From Phylloscopus collybita (lineage: Eukaryota; Chordata; Aves; Passeriformes; Phylloscopidae), in the NCBI GenBank assembly GCA_027886175.1, contig JAJNNQ010000013.1:8318501-8382500 (forward strand): 64,000 nucleotides of DNA. Reading direction: 5' to 3'. Of this stretch, positions 1 to 11,860 are shown piece by piece. The position numbers were made by a program, and so were the translations under genes. Position 1 is the first letter of the stretch. Each line of letters begins with the position of its first letter. The notes beneath the pieces were generated by a model. It saw nothing but the letters and a program-made list of their open reading frames with translations. It had not been told where the DNA came from and searched no databases.

Positions 1-26
1 CATAATTAGCATTTTCTACTTCCAGC

Positions 27-77
27 AGTAATGATAAGATGTAAATGAGTAATGATAAGATGTAAATGAGTAATGAT
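27..77. repeat. 21-bp tandem duplication
   Basis: Two perfect copies of a 21-bp unit (27-47 and 48-68) are followed by 9 bases of a third copy. It lies in PTPN14 intron 3. The identity of the copies suggests recent replication slippage. Confidence 0.9.
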
Positions 78-233
78 TTTATAAATACTGTCCTGTTGGT
101 ATCAGGATTCTTTCTGTTGGTCCCAACCACCAAACAACAGCCAAGCACAAAATGGTTCACATGTTGTTTTGAAGAGATCTTTCAAATGACCTTTCAAATA
201 AAATTATTAAGGAACACTACCTCAGAACCAGTG

Positions 234-289
234 ACCAACACCCTAAGTAATGCTCCTCTCAACCAACACCCTAAGTAATGCTCCTCTCA
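234..289. repeat. 28-bp tandem duplication
   Basis: Two perfect adjacent copies of a 28-bp unit occupy 234-261 and 262-289. It lies in PTPN14 intron 3, with no sign of a coding role. Confidence 0.9.
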
Positions 290-2844
290 TTTTCCCTTTT
301 TGCAGTGACAGTATGTGATGCACAGGAGGTTGAAGTCACTGGAAACAGGAAGGAATATTCAGTTTGGAGACAAATTTCTCAAAAACAGCTATCAAGTCTA
401 TAATCCTACAGATCAGAGGCAGAGTAAACCAGCTCAGGAAACCAACTCCCTAGTTTTTGAATACTTGTGCATTATGTCAGTGTTTGCTGAAGCATTCTCA
501 GAAGACTTCATCATCTTCAAGGAATATTAATCAACCCTGGAAACCCTGGAGTCTGCAATTAACTAAAAGCTTGCTGCTGAGAGATGGGTTTCATCTCCAA
601 CTCCAAACACAGCCAGGCAAGCTCAGGGCTGGAGGTGTTTCCACTTAGAGAAGGTTACAAAGGTGACAGGCTCACTGCTGGCAGTACTGTCACCACCTCT
701 GCATCTTCGGCCTTTGCTGGTGGTTGTGTTTTGGGCTTGGGTTTGTTTGCGGTGGTTCTGCAGCCTCCCAGAAGGGGATGGAGTGTCTCATCACAAGTTC
801 TGCATTTCAGGCAGATTTGTCATTTGTACCTAAATATAAGTCAAATACACAGGCACTGAGTGGGCGAGTCCAGTGCCTACCTCAACATCACATGTAATCA
901 TACCACAATCAAGTCTAATCCTAGAAGCAGCCAGTATCAAAGTAAAAACAAATGTTGAATCAATTTACCAAGAGCCACAAAAAAACACTATAAGCCCAAA
1001 TCATCTGTGCATCTAATCAGGTTTTAAACTAAGCCTTTCTCTGCCAGTTTTTTCAGAAGAATCCTCTAGGCCCCCACTGTGGCCCCAAACATGAATCTAC
1101 CTATTGCACAGTTGAAGATTTGCTGCCATCACACCAACTACAGTGCAGTAATTCCACTCCATGAAACAAGCTAACAAATATTAACAGGCTATTCTCTATC
1201 TGAAATCCTCTAGTAAACTGCTGGCTTTGCTACACACCTTTAAAGAAACATGAAAGGCACTCATAAGACTCTGCAGCTTATGCTATCAATCACTTCAGAA
1301 AGAAAAACAATTCAGCAGCCACTCCAATTGAGAGTGCTGTGAAGTTCAATTGTCACTGAAATGCTTTGTTATTACCAACCTGGGCAGAATGAGCAAATAT
1401 ACCTCTGCAGGTGAGCTATGAATGAGCAATCAGCACTGCAGGCTGCAGCTTGAAGAGATTATAGCATCCAAGTAGCTACAATGCTTCCTTGCACACAACC
1501 AGGCCAGGATTGGGCTGACAGATTGAGCAACACAACACTTCAGACATTCCGTCTGCACGTTAAAATAATTCTGAAGGAAAAGGTACTGAGGCTTCCCTCT
1601 CCCAGCATATACAAAGAAGGAACACACAGATACAGACAAGCATAGTGTTTGGTCTGTTCCCAGAGAAACTGAAGTTTTATGATGCTTTTATCCCACTCTT
1701 TGGCAAGAATTCAGCACACACAGTAGTCAAGGGATGGTTTGACAGCTGCCATTTCAAGACGTAACTTTTTCGCATCCTACCGACGCCAACTCTCCAGTTC
1801 AGTGTCAAATAAAGATTCTTTAAAATACGCAATCTGCAACATAAAAAATTGCTTCATATCTTCATGTCATACCTTCTAGAATTAAGGCCATTCTTTCTTC
1901 ACTATTTATATTTACTTTCCTAGCTATTATGACCATGTGGTGAATTCCAGGTTTTCAGCAACGGCAGGTTTTTTTTCAGTGGCAAGGCTTCTTCTGCCTT
2001 CACCCACTTATTCCAGGCTCTACCTTTAGTTGTGCTGATACAATTTTGCTCAGACTAGATAAATGAAATCATTTTGGTTAAAAAGAAAACAATTCCACCC
2101 CTTTTTAAGTGAGGTGGGCTTTTTTTCTCCTCACTCTCTTTTTTTGTATTATTAAATTTCAATAGAGCACAGATGTGCAAAAACCACACAGTGATGTGGT
2201 TTACAAAAATAGCCCCTCAAAACAGTTGCATTGTTACAACTGCAGCACAGGGCTCTGAATAAAAGAGTAATTCCCACTGAAGTTGTTTGCAAAGGTACGC
2301 CCTGATCGTAATTAAAGGACTAATGCCCTCTTTAACAGTTTTAATCTTTTTGTGAAGCGAAAGGGAAAATCAAGAGTGGGATGAGCAAAACCAGGGGAAA
2401 AAATGCCAAAGTTCACTTTCACCAAAGCACACGTAGGCTTAAGAATAATAAGCTAAAACTCTTATACAGAGCTCCTTTGTCTGTGGCTTCCTTCTCATCA
2501 GTAGAAAGTTACAGAAGAAAAAACACGGTCACTATGGTCCTTTTTAAAATGTATGTCAGATTTCTAATCATATAATTATTGCTTCCATTTTTTCCATACA
2601 GTTGGTCATGCACAATCATTCAGAGAGACAGTTTGTTGGTTTTGGGTTTTTTTTCCTACCAAGCAGACATAATCAAGTGGTGACTTCTCCCCGTTTTTCC
2701 CATCTGGGTAATCATCAGGAAAGGAAACAACCTGAGCAAATACTGAATGCTAGAAACAGAGCCACTGTTTCTCTGAGGTGCTCTATCACAGTGCCATTCT
2801 CTCCCAGCTCTATCACAATACTGTTAACAGAGGGAAGCACATAC

Positions 2845-3014
2845 CTTGTTACCTCCTGCTGCAGTCGGGAAACACTGGGCACATAGAACATCACCCCAAA
2901 GAAAAGCAAAGGCTCATTGGCAAATTTGTCCAGCTGCTTCTTCAGAGGCTTTTCCAGTTCAACCCAGCGGTCTTGCTGGCTCTTGCTGAGAAACCAAAGG
3001 CCGAAGTAGTGAGT
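2845..3014 (-). CDS. PTPN14: PTPN14 second coding exon (FERM domain)
   Basis: This 170-nt exon encodes residues 59-114 plus two bases of codon 115. It starts at Thr-His-Tyr-Phe-Gly and passes through [10 protein letters not shown]. This is the end of the F1 (ubiquitin-like) lobe and the entry into the F2 lobe of the FERM domain. PTPN14 is a cytoplasmic tyrosine phosphatase that uses this N-terminal FERM domain and PPxY motifs to act at junctions and restrain YAP. The acceptor on the minus strand is TTTATCTAG|ACTCAC and the donor is AACAAG|GTATGT, both good consensus. Phase is 0 at the 5' end, matching the upstream exon, and 2 at the 3' end. The paralogue PTPN21 has the same architecture, but residues such as Phe-Gly-Leu-Trp-Phe-Leu-Ser favour PTPN14. 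The phosphatase domain lies outside the window. Confidence 0.95.
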
Positions 3015-3539
3015 CTAGATAAAGAAACACAATGACTGTCAGTTTACCTTTGCCAGCTAAACCACTCACACAATGTCACAAATGCAAGTAAGAACAGATG
3101 GCATGGTGTACATCTTCCCATATGTAAAATCAGAGTAATTTCTTTTTTACTGCCCTTTTTTTTGTAGGACATTTTGAAGACAATGACAAATTAATATTGC
3201 AATATACTTCACATAGCACTGTCTGCCTCCTACTATCTCTCCCAAATGCATATTGAAGAGCTCTACCCGACATTGTGGCACAGATGACATAAATTATTTA
3301 CAGAAAGTGCCTGAGTCTTTGTTTTCTTAAGGGACACCTGTGCTTTGTGAACAGACAGCAAACACTAAGTCTGAATTAAAGTGCAAAAGCTTTGTGAGAC
3401 TTTGGATCAGACCCACTGCAGACAAAGGATAAGGACTCTTCCAACTAGAAAAAAAAAAGAATGCAAACCCATATGCATATGTCAAAATATATCTACCAAT
3501 ACCAGAACCATTTACCCAACACAAAATTGTTTACTCCTC

Positions 3540-3562
3540 TTTTTTTTTTTTTTTTTTTTTTT
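3540..3562. repeat. T23 homopolymer
   Basis: An uninterrupted run of 23 T on the plus strand (A on the PTPN14 sense strand). No flanking target-site duplication or SINE body was recognised, so it is treated as simple sequence. Confidence 0.9.
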
Positions 3563-4341
3563 AATGCACACACAAGGTTTTATGATGGACAAGTATACAT
3601 TTAGAATGTGCATATCACACACAAGTTGTTTGCTCTAGGCTCTACAGAAATACCAGGTGGGAAACCTCAGCTGCTTCCTGCCCAGTGCAAATCTCAATGG
3701 CTGTAGCAGCTACTGCATGAGCCACATGGGACTGCTGCTGGTGAAGAGGAATTAACACAGAACAGTGCTCAGAACTAAAGCTACAAAGTGGTAATAAAGC
3801 AGCTGAAGGAATAGCCAATCCATCCTGAAGGATTTTATTGAAAAGCACTTAAACATCAAGTACTACGACTACAGATCTGAAGAAAAAGTGAAAAACATTG
3901 TAGCAGACAAGTTGCAGATGTTAAACTTTGTAAAATCCACCGTGAAACATACCTGTGTCACGCTGGTATGGATGTTTCACTTAGCACACAACACAAGGAC
4001 AAGTAATACAATACCAAAAATTTTTGATGTTTACAAATGGAAACAAACCAGCAGGGGAAACACTGCTCCAACTACTTTATAGCTGAGGGCATGCAAGAGG
4101 CAATCATGCAAAACTCTGAATGGAAGCACAGGTATACTTACTTTAGGGTCTCATAGCATACATATTTTCAACTTTGGACAACATCCAGACTAACATTTAA
4201 CTAAGGTGATAACTAATTCAACTTGATTCCTCAATTAAGCCTGACAAACAGCTTGAGCACTGCTTAGACTGGTATAGTGAAGAAAACTTGTTCTTTTGTA
4301 GTATTTCTTCCTAGAAATTAAAGGTATCTTCAATAAATCAG

Positions 4342-4359
4342 TCAATCAATCAATCAATC
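4342..4359. repeat. (TCAA)n microsatellite
   Basis: A short perfect tetranucleotide array of four and a half units within PTPN14 intron 2. Confidence 0.85.
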
Positions 4360-7300
4360 TAGGGCACAAATAAATCAAGAAGTCAGCATCTCCCACAGGA
4401 TAAACTTCAAACAAAACTAACCTCACACATGGTCCCTGATATATTTCTACTCTCCCTTTGTAGTCACCAGGGGATAAACAGTTCTTTTTGATGAGTTCAC
4501 CGTGGTAGTAATTAGATTAAAATGAAGGTGGGAGGGACACTGGAGGCAGCAGAGAAAAGAAATTAATGTGAAGGCAGAAAAAAGCAGTGATTTTACCACC
4601 TCTTAAGGGAAACCCTTTAAACACACTTGGAAATCTGCAGGGCAGCTCATCCTCAGCAAGAAACAGTGTGGAGATGTGAAAACAGAGCTTCCATACATCT
4701 CGAAAAAGTAACCATTCACAACACCTGGAACCCAAATTTGAAATGTGAAGTACTTGTAAATCATCTAGCAACAAAGAAGATTCAGACTCTGAAGTCTAAA
4801 GGAGTCAGTCAAGGAATTAAGGTATTGCAATTAAACAGCTTGAATGAGCACATTCCCTCTCCTTTGAGTGGGGGCTAGGAGACTGCACAAGTTTAGATTT
4901 AATGCGGTAGAAATGTTCTTCAAGTACCAAATCCAGAAGCAACTCCAAGGAACAAGAAGGAAATGAAATACGGTGTTGAAGCTTCTAGATTGCAGCAGGT
5001 ATTGTGGAGCAAACATGGCAGCATGCATTTTGCACAATTAAAAGACAATTTTCCTGGAAAGCAGGCTGGAGAGGATCAAGCACGATTGCAGAGGGTCAAT
5101 TGCAGCTGAAGCACAGGAACTCATTGCAGAGCAGAGCTCATGTCATGGATTCATGCACTCTGGAGAGACAACCCACACAGTTATTTGAACATCAGCTCCC
5201 TGTTGCCAGCAACTTTACTTCTTGAAAATGTAATGTGTTTTTTAAGAATCCACACTGGAGGACTTCTGTAGCCACTACTTGTGCATGCCTGAAGAGACCC
5301 TCCCACTAGGAATACCAGTAATCCCCAAAAAGGGACAGAAGAACGTGGGACTGGAAATGGCTGGACAATCAAGTCAGCATGCTATGAGAAGGCATTTGGC
5401 TCTCCAGAAGGCGAGTCATGCCATGCTCTCCAGTCCACAAAGTACCCCAAAAATTAGTTGAGGTTATAAAAAATGGGATCTGTTATCTAGAAGCAGCTGA
5501 TTGAAAACTAGGTTGATTCCAAAAGCTGGTCTGTTTGTCCATCTGCACAAAATGAACCACTGACTTCACTCTGATTTCCATGGAATCAATATCTGTCAGA
5601 GTTGTCAGGCTCTGGAGTAACATATATTGCCCCCGAGGTTTTAAATTTTGCCTTACCTACCACACATGACTTCATATGTGGTACAAGGAACTTTGTTTAC
5701 ACTCTTCCAAGAGCTGTGGTCCTCTGGTAAAGCAGCAAACAAGAACCAGAGCACTTAGGTGCCCTAATGAAAAGGTGATTCTCAAAACATGGCGAGTCAG
5801 AACACTGAATCTACAAAAACTGCACTGGGAAGTCTTAAAATGGGTGACATTATAGCTGCCAGTTCAGAAGGCCAAGTATTTGTTTTGGACTTGGCCTTAG
5901 CCATCCTCCCAAGTCCAGAACTACCCCTGCCTTTACATTGAGCCAAACAAGTAGAATTGTCAACTTCAGGAGATGACAGAAAATTACTAAACCAGCAAAT
6001 GTCATTCTAAAAGATTCATCAAGCCCAGCTCAGTGTTTGTTACAGCATTTGGTTAAGCAGCCAACTAAATATTTATCCTTGAGAAAGAAATGGAGTTCCA
6101 GCTTCTCCAGGCAGAAAACATTAAGCCCTGCTATCCCAGGGCACTTGAACAGAGGGGAAGGTGCCATTTACAGCAGCCAATTATTCATAGAAGGTCTTTA
6201 GTCCAAACATTGCCTGAATCCCATTTCAACTTTGCTGGCAAACCAAGCCACACTTGGAGGCAACCTGGCTGCAAAACCCCAGGTTTCAGTCGTGCCCTAA
6301 AAGGAAGGGGCACCTTCTGGGGTGCTAAAGTAAAGGTCAGAACAGCAGCAAAAGGCCATCTCTGCACAGTGGACAGCATCTTATTGTGGTGCTCAGCTCA
6401 CAAACCTCCTGCTTTGCGTTGGGGCTTATAGGATCACAGTGATGGACATACCATTGTGAAATTTAGCTCACAACAATAATTTTCGTTGGAAAGAACATTC
6501 TTGCTCTCTCCCCCAATTACAATACATCAGCACATACCACCTTTAAACATTTTAACTTTTTAGAAAGTGAATTAAAAAGAACAAAAAGGAGAAGGAAACA
6601 TGAAGACTCCCAACAGATTTGTACAGATTACTTTGCTCCTTCAAGCAGGTTCACTTAGTCTGGAAGTAGAATGGAAAAACACCATTATACTGGGGAAGAA
6701 AATTCTTTTTATCATCTGTGCACATACACACACGATTATAAAATGACTTTTTTTGACCTTCTCTTTCCTCTCCCTTCCTCTCGTCTTCACCTTTTACATA
6801 ATGCTGGAATAAGAGCTCATTTCACTGGAAGTGGTAAACTGTTCAAGTAGAAGACCTGATGCTTTGTCAAGAGCTTTGCTGAAAAGGATAAAACCAGATT
6901 TTACAGTAGTTACATGGCTCCACTTTCTACTGACCTATTCCTGAACCCTGAGTCAGTCAGGCAGGGAGTTGCATTCCCCAGAGATCAAATAGAAATATGC
7001 ATAATCCATTAGATACTGTTTTTCAGTCATGTGTGGTATGATCGACAGTCCCTCACAACAAGGCATAATCTCAAAGAGTTTTGCTTTTTAGCAGGAAGGG
7101 TTTGGACAGTTTTTTGTTTATTTCTAAGAAACTGGATTGAGTGGATGCATGGATGCATTCCTAACTTGAAGGTAAAAGTTGTGGTACACCTGGGATTTAT
7201 CTGAATATAAGAGCAAACTGAGGTATTACCTGAGACTGCATGGAGGAGACAAACAGGATTTTAGCCCTGTTTTGTTAGCATGGGATTTAATGAAGGTTGG

Positions 7301-8477
7301 CTTATCCTTACTTGTATATCACAGTTTGCAAATCAGGATTTCTAAGAAAAGGCACATGCCAGCTGCAGTTTTTTGCTGGATTCAGGGAATTTTAAAAGTC
7401 TCTCTCTGATATGAATGCTTGCAAGGATTTTTGCCTCAGTATACTTAACAGGCTCCTCTACTCAGCTACCCAGTTGAAAAAATCTTGTAGAAATTTGAGC
7501 TTTGTGAAAATATTTTTGACACTTCTGTAGAATTGGTCTGGACAGTGAGTTGAAAAACTATGGCAAACCTAGAGAGGAAAGGGGACAGTCATCAATTTAC
7601 TTCATCATCCTCACAAACAGCGGCAGGAAGACTACAGGGGCAGAAGAAGAATTGAATTTGGGGTCTGAAAGAAAGAACAGTACCAGGTACCTCCAAGCTT
7701 GCTAGCTCTAATTATTCTTCATCCAAGGAGCAAAAGAGGATACAGGGAGACCCTCTCAGAGTTGAAAGAGGTATTTAATTCTCTCCTAAAAAAATCCCCA
7801 AAACACCCACTTCTGTCAAAAAATGCTGTACTGTTGAAATCTGAACTTTACAAAACCAGTTCAACGTTGCCAAAACCTTGTTTAGGAAAAAAAAAAAGCA
7901 GGGAGGGTGATGAAAGAAGGGGAATGCGTTCCAACAACATCAAAGCATTCTCTTCTATGTTGTTAAAATATTTTTTTTATCTTGAAACACAAACTTTTCA
8001 TGCTGACATATTTCTTTTTGCATGACAGAAACAATTTCGAAAATTAAAAAAACCCAAAGCAATAGAAAACCCCCATAGAACTGAACAGTTCCTTTGCTAC
8101 CCTACTGTCTAATTTCATTTCTCTGGAAAAATTTGGAACTTCAGGCTTTGTTCCAAAGTGGAACAAAACATGTTCTGAAATCACAAAATGCTTTGTGGAA
8201 AAGAACACTAACTCGCTGACAGAGCTATTGTTTGCAAATGCAGGTAGACCTCCAGAGAGAATCAGGAGGCCCCAGACTTCTGCTGCACCAACTAGATAAG
8301 CTCACAGGGAACATGAGGAGAATCACTTCATTCATTTCACTGCTTTCTGCATTGGAAGGAAAGAGAGAGGTAAGGTTCTTCTCTAAGGACATCCTAGGGC
8401 ATCACCAACAGAAAGAAAAAAAGAGGGGAAAAATATTTATTGATAAATCTTCATCTCTATAAGCCAAGGGCAGGATT

Positions 8478-8500
8478 GGGGGGGGGGGGGGAGGGGGGGG
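8478..8500 (+). repeat. G-rich run (G14-A-G8)
   Basis: Fourteen G, one A and eight G in a row on the plus strand. The tract can supply four G-runs for an intramolecular G-quadruplex. On the PTPN14 transcript it reads as C. It is simple sequence in intron 2, and the exact length may be unreliable in an assembly. Confidence 0.85.
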
Positions 8501-8695
8501 AGATGATTCTACTAAAATCCATATTTAAAAACAACAACAATGAAACAAACAAACAAAACAACAACAAAGACCCCAAAAAACACCCAAGTATGAAAAACAC
8601 TACACAATATTCCCTCTGCCCTGTTCCTGCTTGCACATTCTCCACCCTATTCACACACACTTAGAGTGGGATTCTTCTCCCACTCTTTATCATTT

Positions 8696-8711
8696 TATAT
8701 ATATATATATA
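8696..8711. repeat. (TA)8 microsatellite
   Basis: Eight perfect TA units in PTPN14 intron 2, followed by A-rich sequence. Confidence 0.9.
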
Positions 8712-9663
8712 AAGAATAAAAAAAGATTTTTTTGTTTGGTTTTCAGATATTGTAGTTATTTGTATGCTAACTTCCAGCTGCCCCCCACTACCATGGGCAT
8801 AAGACACTGCAAGATTTTTAATTCCCAAGCTGTGCTTACAGAATGTATCAGCCAGGACAGCCAGATGATAACACAGCACCTTCCAGCCAATGGTTTTCCC
8901 ATTATGATTTGCAAAAGTCTAGAAGCATGTGGGATGCACATAGAGAGCCCACAGAAGGTAAGGAAAGTAAGTTGATTTGTGCCATGCACATTGGAGAGGT
9001 GTTTCTGTAAAGGATTCAGCACTGAAACATTAAACTCTACAGCAAGAAGTAGAAAATAAAGGATTTCAGTCTTGAATAAAGACTAGTTTCTTCAACCTTT
9101 CCAGAAGCATTGGGAACGTAAAAGAAGCCTTTCAGGATTTCAGATGTGAAATATTAAACAAAACAAAGGGAAGGAAAAAACCCACCATCCTCCAGCTGTT
9201 CCTAGTAAAACACAATTGTTAGCTGTTACTGTTGCCTACTTCAGTTTTATAGTAACAAGAGTATTTGTATGAAGGAGGATGTTTAAAAGCCGGTAGCCTC
9301 CTTCCCACTTGCATAACTCAGCCCATCAGTGCCGGTGAAACCAGGGTTACATTCAGAAAAAAAGTTACTGTAACTTGTCCTTTGGCATCCCAGCTCAAAA
9401 AGAGTAACACTCGTGGCTTTCTAAGAAAAGAAACTTGCTGTTACAAAGAGCTCTCAAAGCTATGATGGATGAGCAGCAGCCCAAAGCCCTGAGTGCCGTT
9501 CCGCCGTCACTTTTCCTGCAATCAGAGTATGTTTGTCCAAGCTCCAGCTGCTGATCATATCTGGCCAGCCCTGAGAACAACATGACTCAAACGCACAGAC
9601 TGCCTGAGCTAAAAATGTCTCCAATTATCCAGTGACAGATGGTCTTTCCCGGGCTCCCCTTAC

Positions 9664-9837
9664 CTCTCGTAATTCCAGCCTCTGAGCCACAGCCTCCAGG
9701 CACTCCTGGCCCGTGCTCTCCACGGACAGGGTGCACTCGATCACGTTGCTGTCCAGCAGACGGATCCTGGTCACGAAGCAGTTCTTGCTCAAGACGTTGT
9801 AGCGCCTGGTCCGCCGCAGCTTCAGCCCGAAAGGCAT
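9664..9837 (-). CDS. PTPN14: PTPN14 first coding exon (N-terminus, FERM F1 lobe)
   Basis: This exon encodes residues 1-58, from Met-Pro-Phe-Gly-Leu-Lys-Leu to Arg-Leu-Glu-Leu-Arg-Glu. It is the N-terminal extension and first part of the FERM F1 lobe. The sequence matches the highly conserved vertebrate PTPN14 N-terminus as I remember it, and differs from the paralogue PTPN21, which begins with a different Met-Pro-Leu-Pro stretch. The start codon at 9837-9835 has G at -3. No in-frame upstream ATG exists: the in-frame codon at 9897-9895 is GTG. The donor on the minus strand is CGAGAG|GTAAGG, phase 0, and joins to the Thr-His-Tyr exon at 3014. The FERM domain targets this cytoplasmic phosphatase to membrane and junctional partners. 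The catalytic domain is at the C-terminus, outside the window. Confidence 0.97.
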
Positions 9838-9994
9838 GGCTGGAGGCCTGCAGGGTGGCTGGCCCCTGCCCCGGGCTCTGCCCACAGCTCTCAGCACACC
9901 TGGGGACTCGCCTCCAAGGCTCCTTCAGCTGGCACTACTCTCCTCCAGAAACGGAGGTAGCTGTCCATTCCTGGGGCGAGCTCCAAAGGGATTC
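9838..9994 (-). other. PTPN14: PTPN14 5' UTR part of exon 2
   Basis: Untranslated sequence lies between a good minus-strand acceptor (TTGCGTGTATTTTGCAG|GAATCC, exon edge at 9994) and the start codon. It is GC-richer than the surrounding intron. It contains one upstream ATG, annotated separately. The acceptor position is a sequence-based inference without transcript support. Confidence 0.65.
9891..9968 (-). promoter_or_regulatory. Upstream ORF in PTPN14 leader
   Basis: An ATG at 9968-9966, with G at -3 and G at +4, opens a 25-codon reading frame ending at TGA 9893-9891. It is 54 nt upstream of, and out of frame with, the PTPN14 start. No ATG occurs on the minus strand of the proposed exon 1, so this would be the first ATG of the spliced mRNA. 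The strong context predicts reduced initiation at the main start or reinitiation. This depends on the inferred exon 2 acceptor. Confidence 0.55.
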
Positions 9995-11643
9995 CTGCAA
10001 AATACACGCAAATAAGTAGACTGAAGTGTGAAACGAGGTGTTCCTAAAGTTCAGTGGGAAAGGAAAAAAAAAAGTTTAAGAGTCACATTTAAAACCATAA
10101 AATAAACACCTCCACACACAGGATTGCCAGGCACTTACTGCATATCCCAAATGAATACCTTATACAGCGAATCTTCCAAAACACCGTTTTGGCGCTGAAT
10201 TTAAAGCACGGATTTAATTGCAAAGCCGTTCTTTGAGAGGCTCAGTACAAACAGCAACTCTACAGGGCACTCATCCAGAGGTGCTAACTCTCCCACCATT
10301 ACCCCCACCACAGGGGTCTATAACATAATCTCCGAGTTTTCATGCCCCCGGGCCAGGTTTGAGAACTAGTTCAAAAAACTGAGGAATAGAGGCATTGAGA
10401 AGAGGTGCGATCTTGAAAGAAGAAAGGCTGGCTGCGGTCCGCAGGAAATGCAGGCACTCAGCACCTCCGAAAAAAAATCAAACCTAAAATATGCATGTGA
10501 AAAGCAAGAAGCATCCGAGCCATTTCAGAGGAGCCTCCTCTGAGGCTCTGATCCCTCGCATTTTGCTGGCTTCCAGCTCCAAAGCAATTCCGCAATTCGC
10601 CCTTCTGGAGGGAATGGGTAACGCAGGAACGTGGCTGCCAGAGACCAGGGCAACACCGAGTGAGAGGAAGAGAACACATACTCTAGGTTTTGTTTCTAAC
10701 AAGTGCTCCTAAAATTAATCCTGACATATGCAACTGCTGAACCAAATCACAAAGCAGACAGAAGAACTAGAGATACAGAAGTAATGACATTTAGGATGTT
10801 ATGATCCTCACCTGCAAGAACCACTTATTTTAAAGCAAAACAAACCAAAAAAGTTTAGTTAGGAGTAGGTTCAAGCTAAACTAAAAGAAAGCATTTGCAC
10901 TGACATAACCAGCTCTAAAATGCCACTTTCCATGTGCTGAGAGGAATGAAGCAAATACCAAATTACTTGCTACCAGGTCTTCCTGGTATTGTTTGAATAT
11001 TCTGGAGCAAAAACTAGAGGAACATTAATGGTGGCATTTAAAAGTCCATTTCTCTTAACCAAGAGTACTGCAAATGAAAAACTAGATCCCATTTCCTTAC
11101 TTCTTAAGAGAAGCAAGGGAAGACACTGCCAGCAGAGTATGCATCATTTGAATGCATCAGCTGAGTGTGACATTTCAAACAGATAGTACATTGCCCACAC
11201 GTATCCCTTGGCACAGAGCTGCATGAATCAGTTATTTTCACTTTTTACTGAATTTAGTTGCTATGGAGATTATTAAAAGCTGCCCTATTGACTACAGTGG
11301 TTATCATTACACTAGAAAAATAACTATCACTTTTTTACATGAAGTGTATTTTCCAAAGCCAGTATAACTTGACATTTATTAGGCAGTTAGAGCAACACAA
11401 ACAAAACAAACCAAAAAAATCCCATACAAAGAGAAAACCACTGGTTAGGTGTGTGACCAGCCTAGTAGTCTACCAGCATCACCAGAGAAAAGTCTAGAGA
11501 CTGGGAAGGAGCACTTCTACTTGATTGAAATGCAAACAAACCTATCAAATTAGCTGCTGTGGTTTAATCTCCCATTTTTAGCTTTCATGGGTACAGACAT
11601 AATGTATTATTTTCACATAATTGCATGAGAGGGCTGTTACACC

Positions 11644-11860
11644 TTGCATCGCTCTAACATCAGAAGCCCTCAAAGACGTATGAACACATCCTCACAACAA
11701 TCTGATGAGGCAGGGACATGTTACCCAAGACTCACAGAAAATGAATTGAAACAAACATTCACCAGTCCAACACTGCTCAGGAAAATGGCTGCAGAGCTTG
11801 TACTAAGCCATGCAGGACAGGCTACTGCTTTAACCCCTGGCCAACTACTTGTCAACTACC
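11644..11860 (+). mobile_element. Degenerate MIR-type (CORE) SINE relic
   Basis: The order of recognisable MIR blocks is kept. CATCCTCACAACAATCTGATG matches the conserved core (near 11688-11708), followed by GAGGCAGG, then ACTCACAGAAAATGAATTGA. A later block resembles the MIR segment running from 'GGCAGAGC' to 'GTGCTCTTAACC'. Divergence is high, as expected of an ancient amniote insertion. Boundaries are approximate. Confidence 0.55.

Larger units (their letters stand above)
1..2844 (-). other. PTPN14: PTPN14 intron 3 (partial)
   Basis: This is intronic sequence downstream of the exon at 2845-3014, continuing past the left edge. The donor on the minus strand reads AAG|GTATGT at 2845/2844. 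I looked for the next FERM-coding exon, whose protein should follow the Arg-Tyr junction, and did not find it here. The segment is AT-rich with only short random ORFs. It contains two short tandem duplications, annotated separately. Confidence 0.8.
3015..9663 (-). other. PTPN14: PTPN14 intron 2
   Basis: This intron of about 6.6 kb lies between the two coding exons, both joined in phase 0. It is AT-rich. I saw only simple sequence in it: a T23 tract, a small TCAA array, a G-rich run and a TA repeat. I found no embedded gene, RNA gene or clear interspersed repeat. Confidence 0.85.

Noticed and set aside
9838..9897. In-frame N-terminal extension of PTPN14 by 20 codons
   Set aside because: The upstream in-frame initiator would be GTG. 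The conserved start of the family is the Met-Pro-Phe-Gly methionine at 9837.
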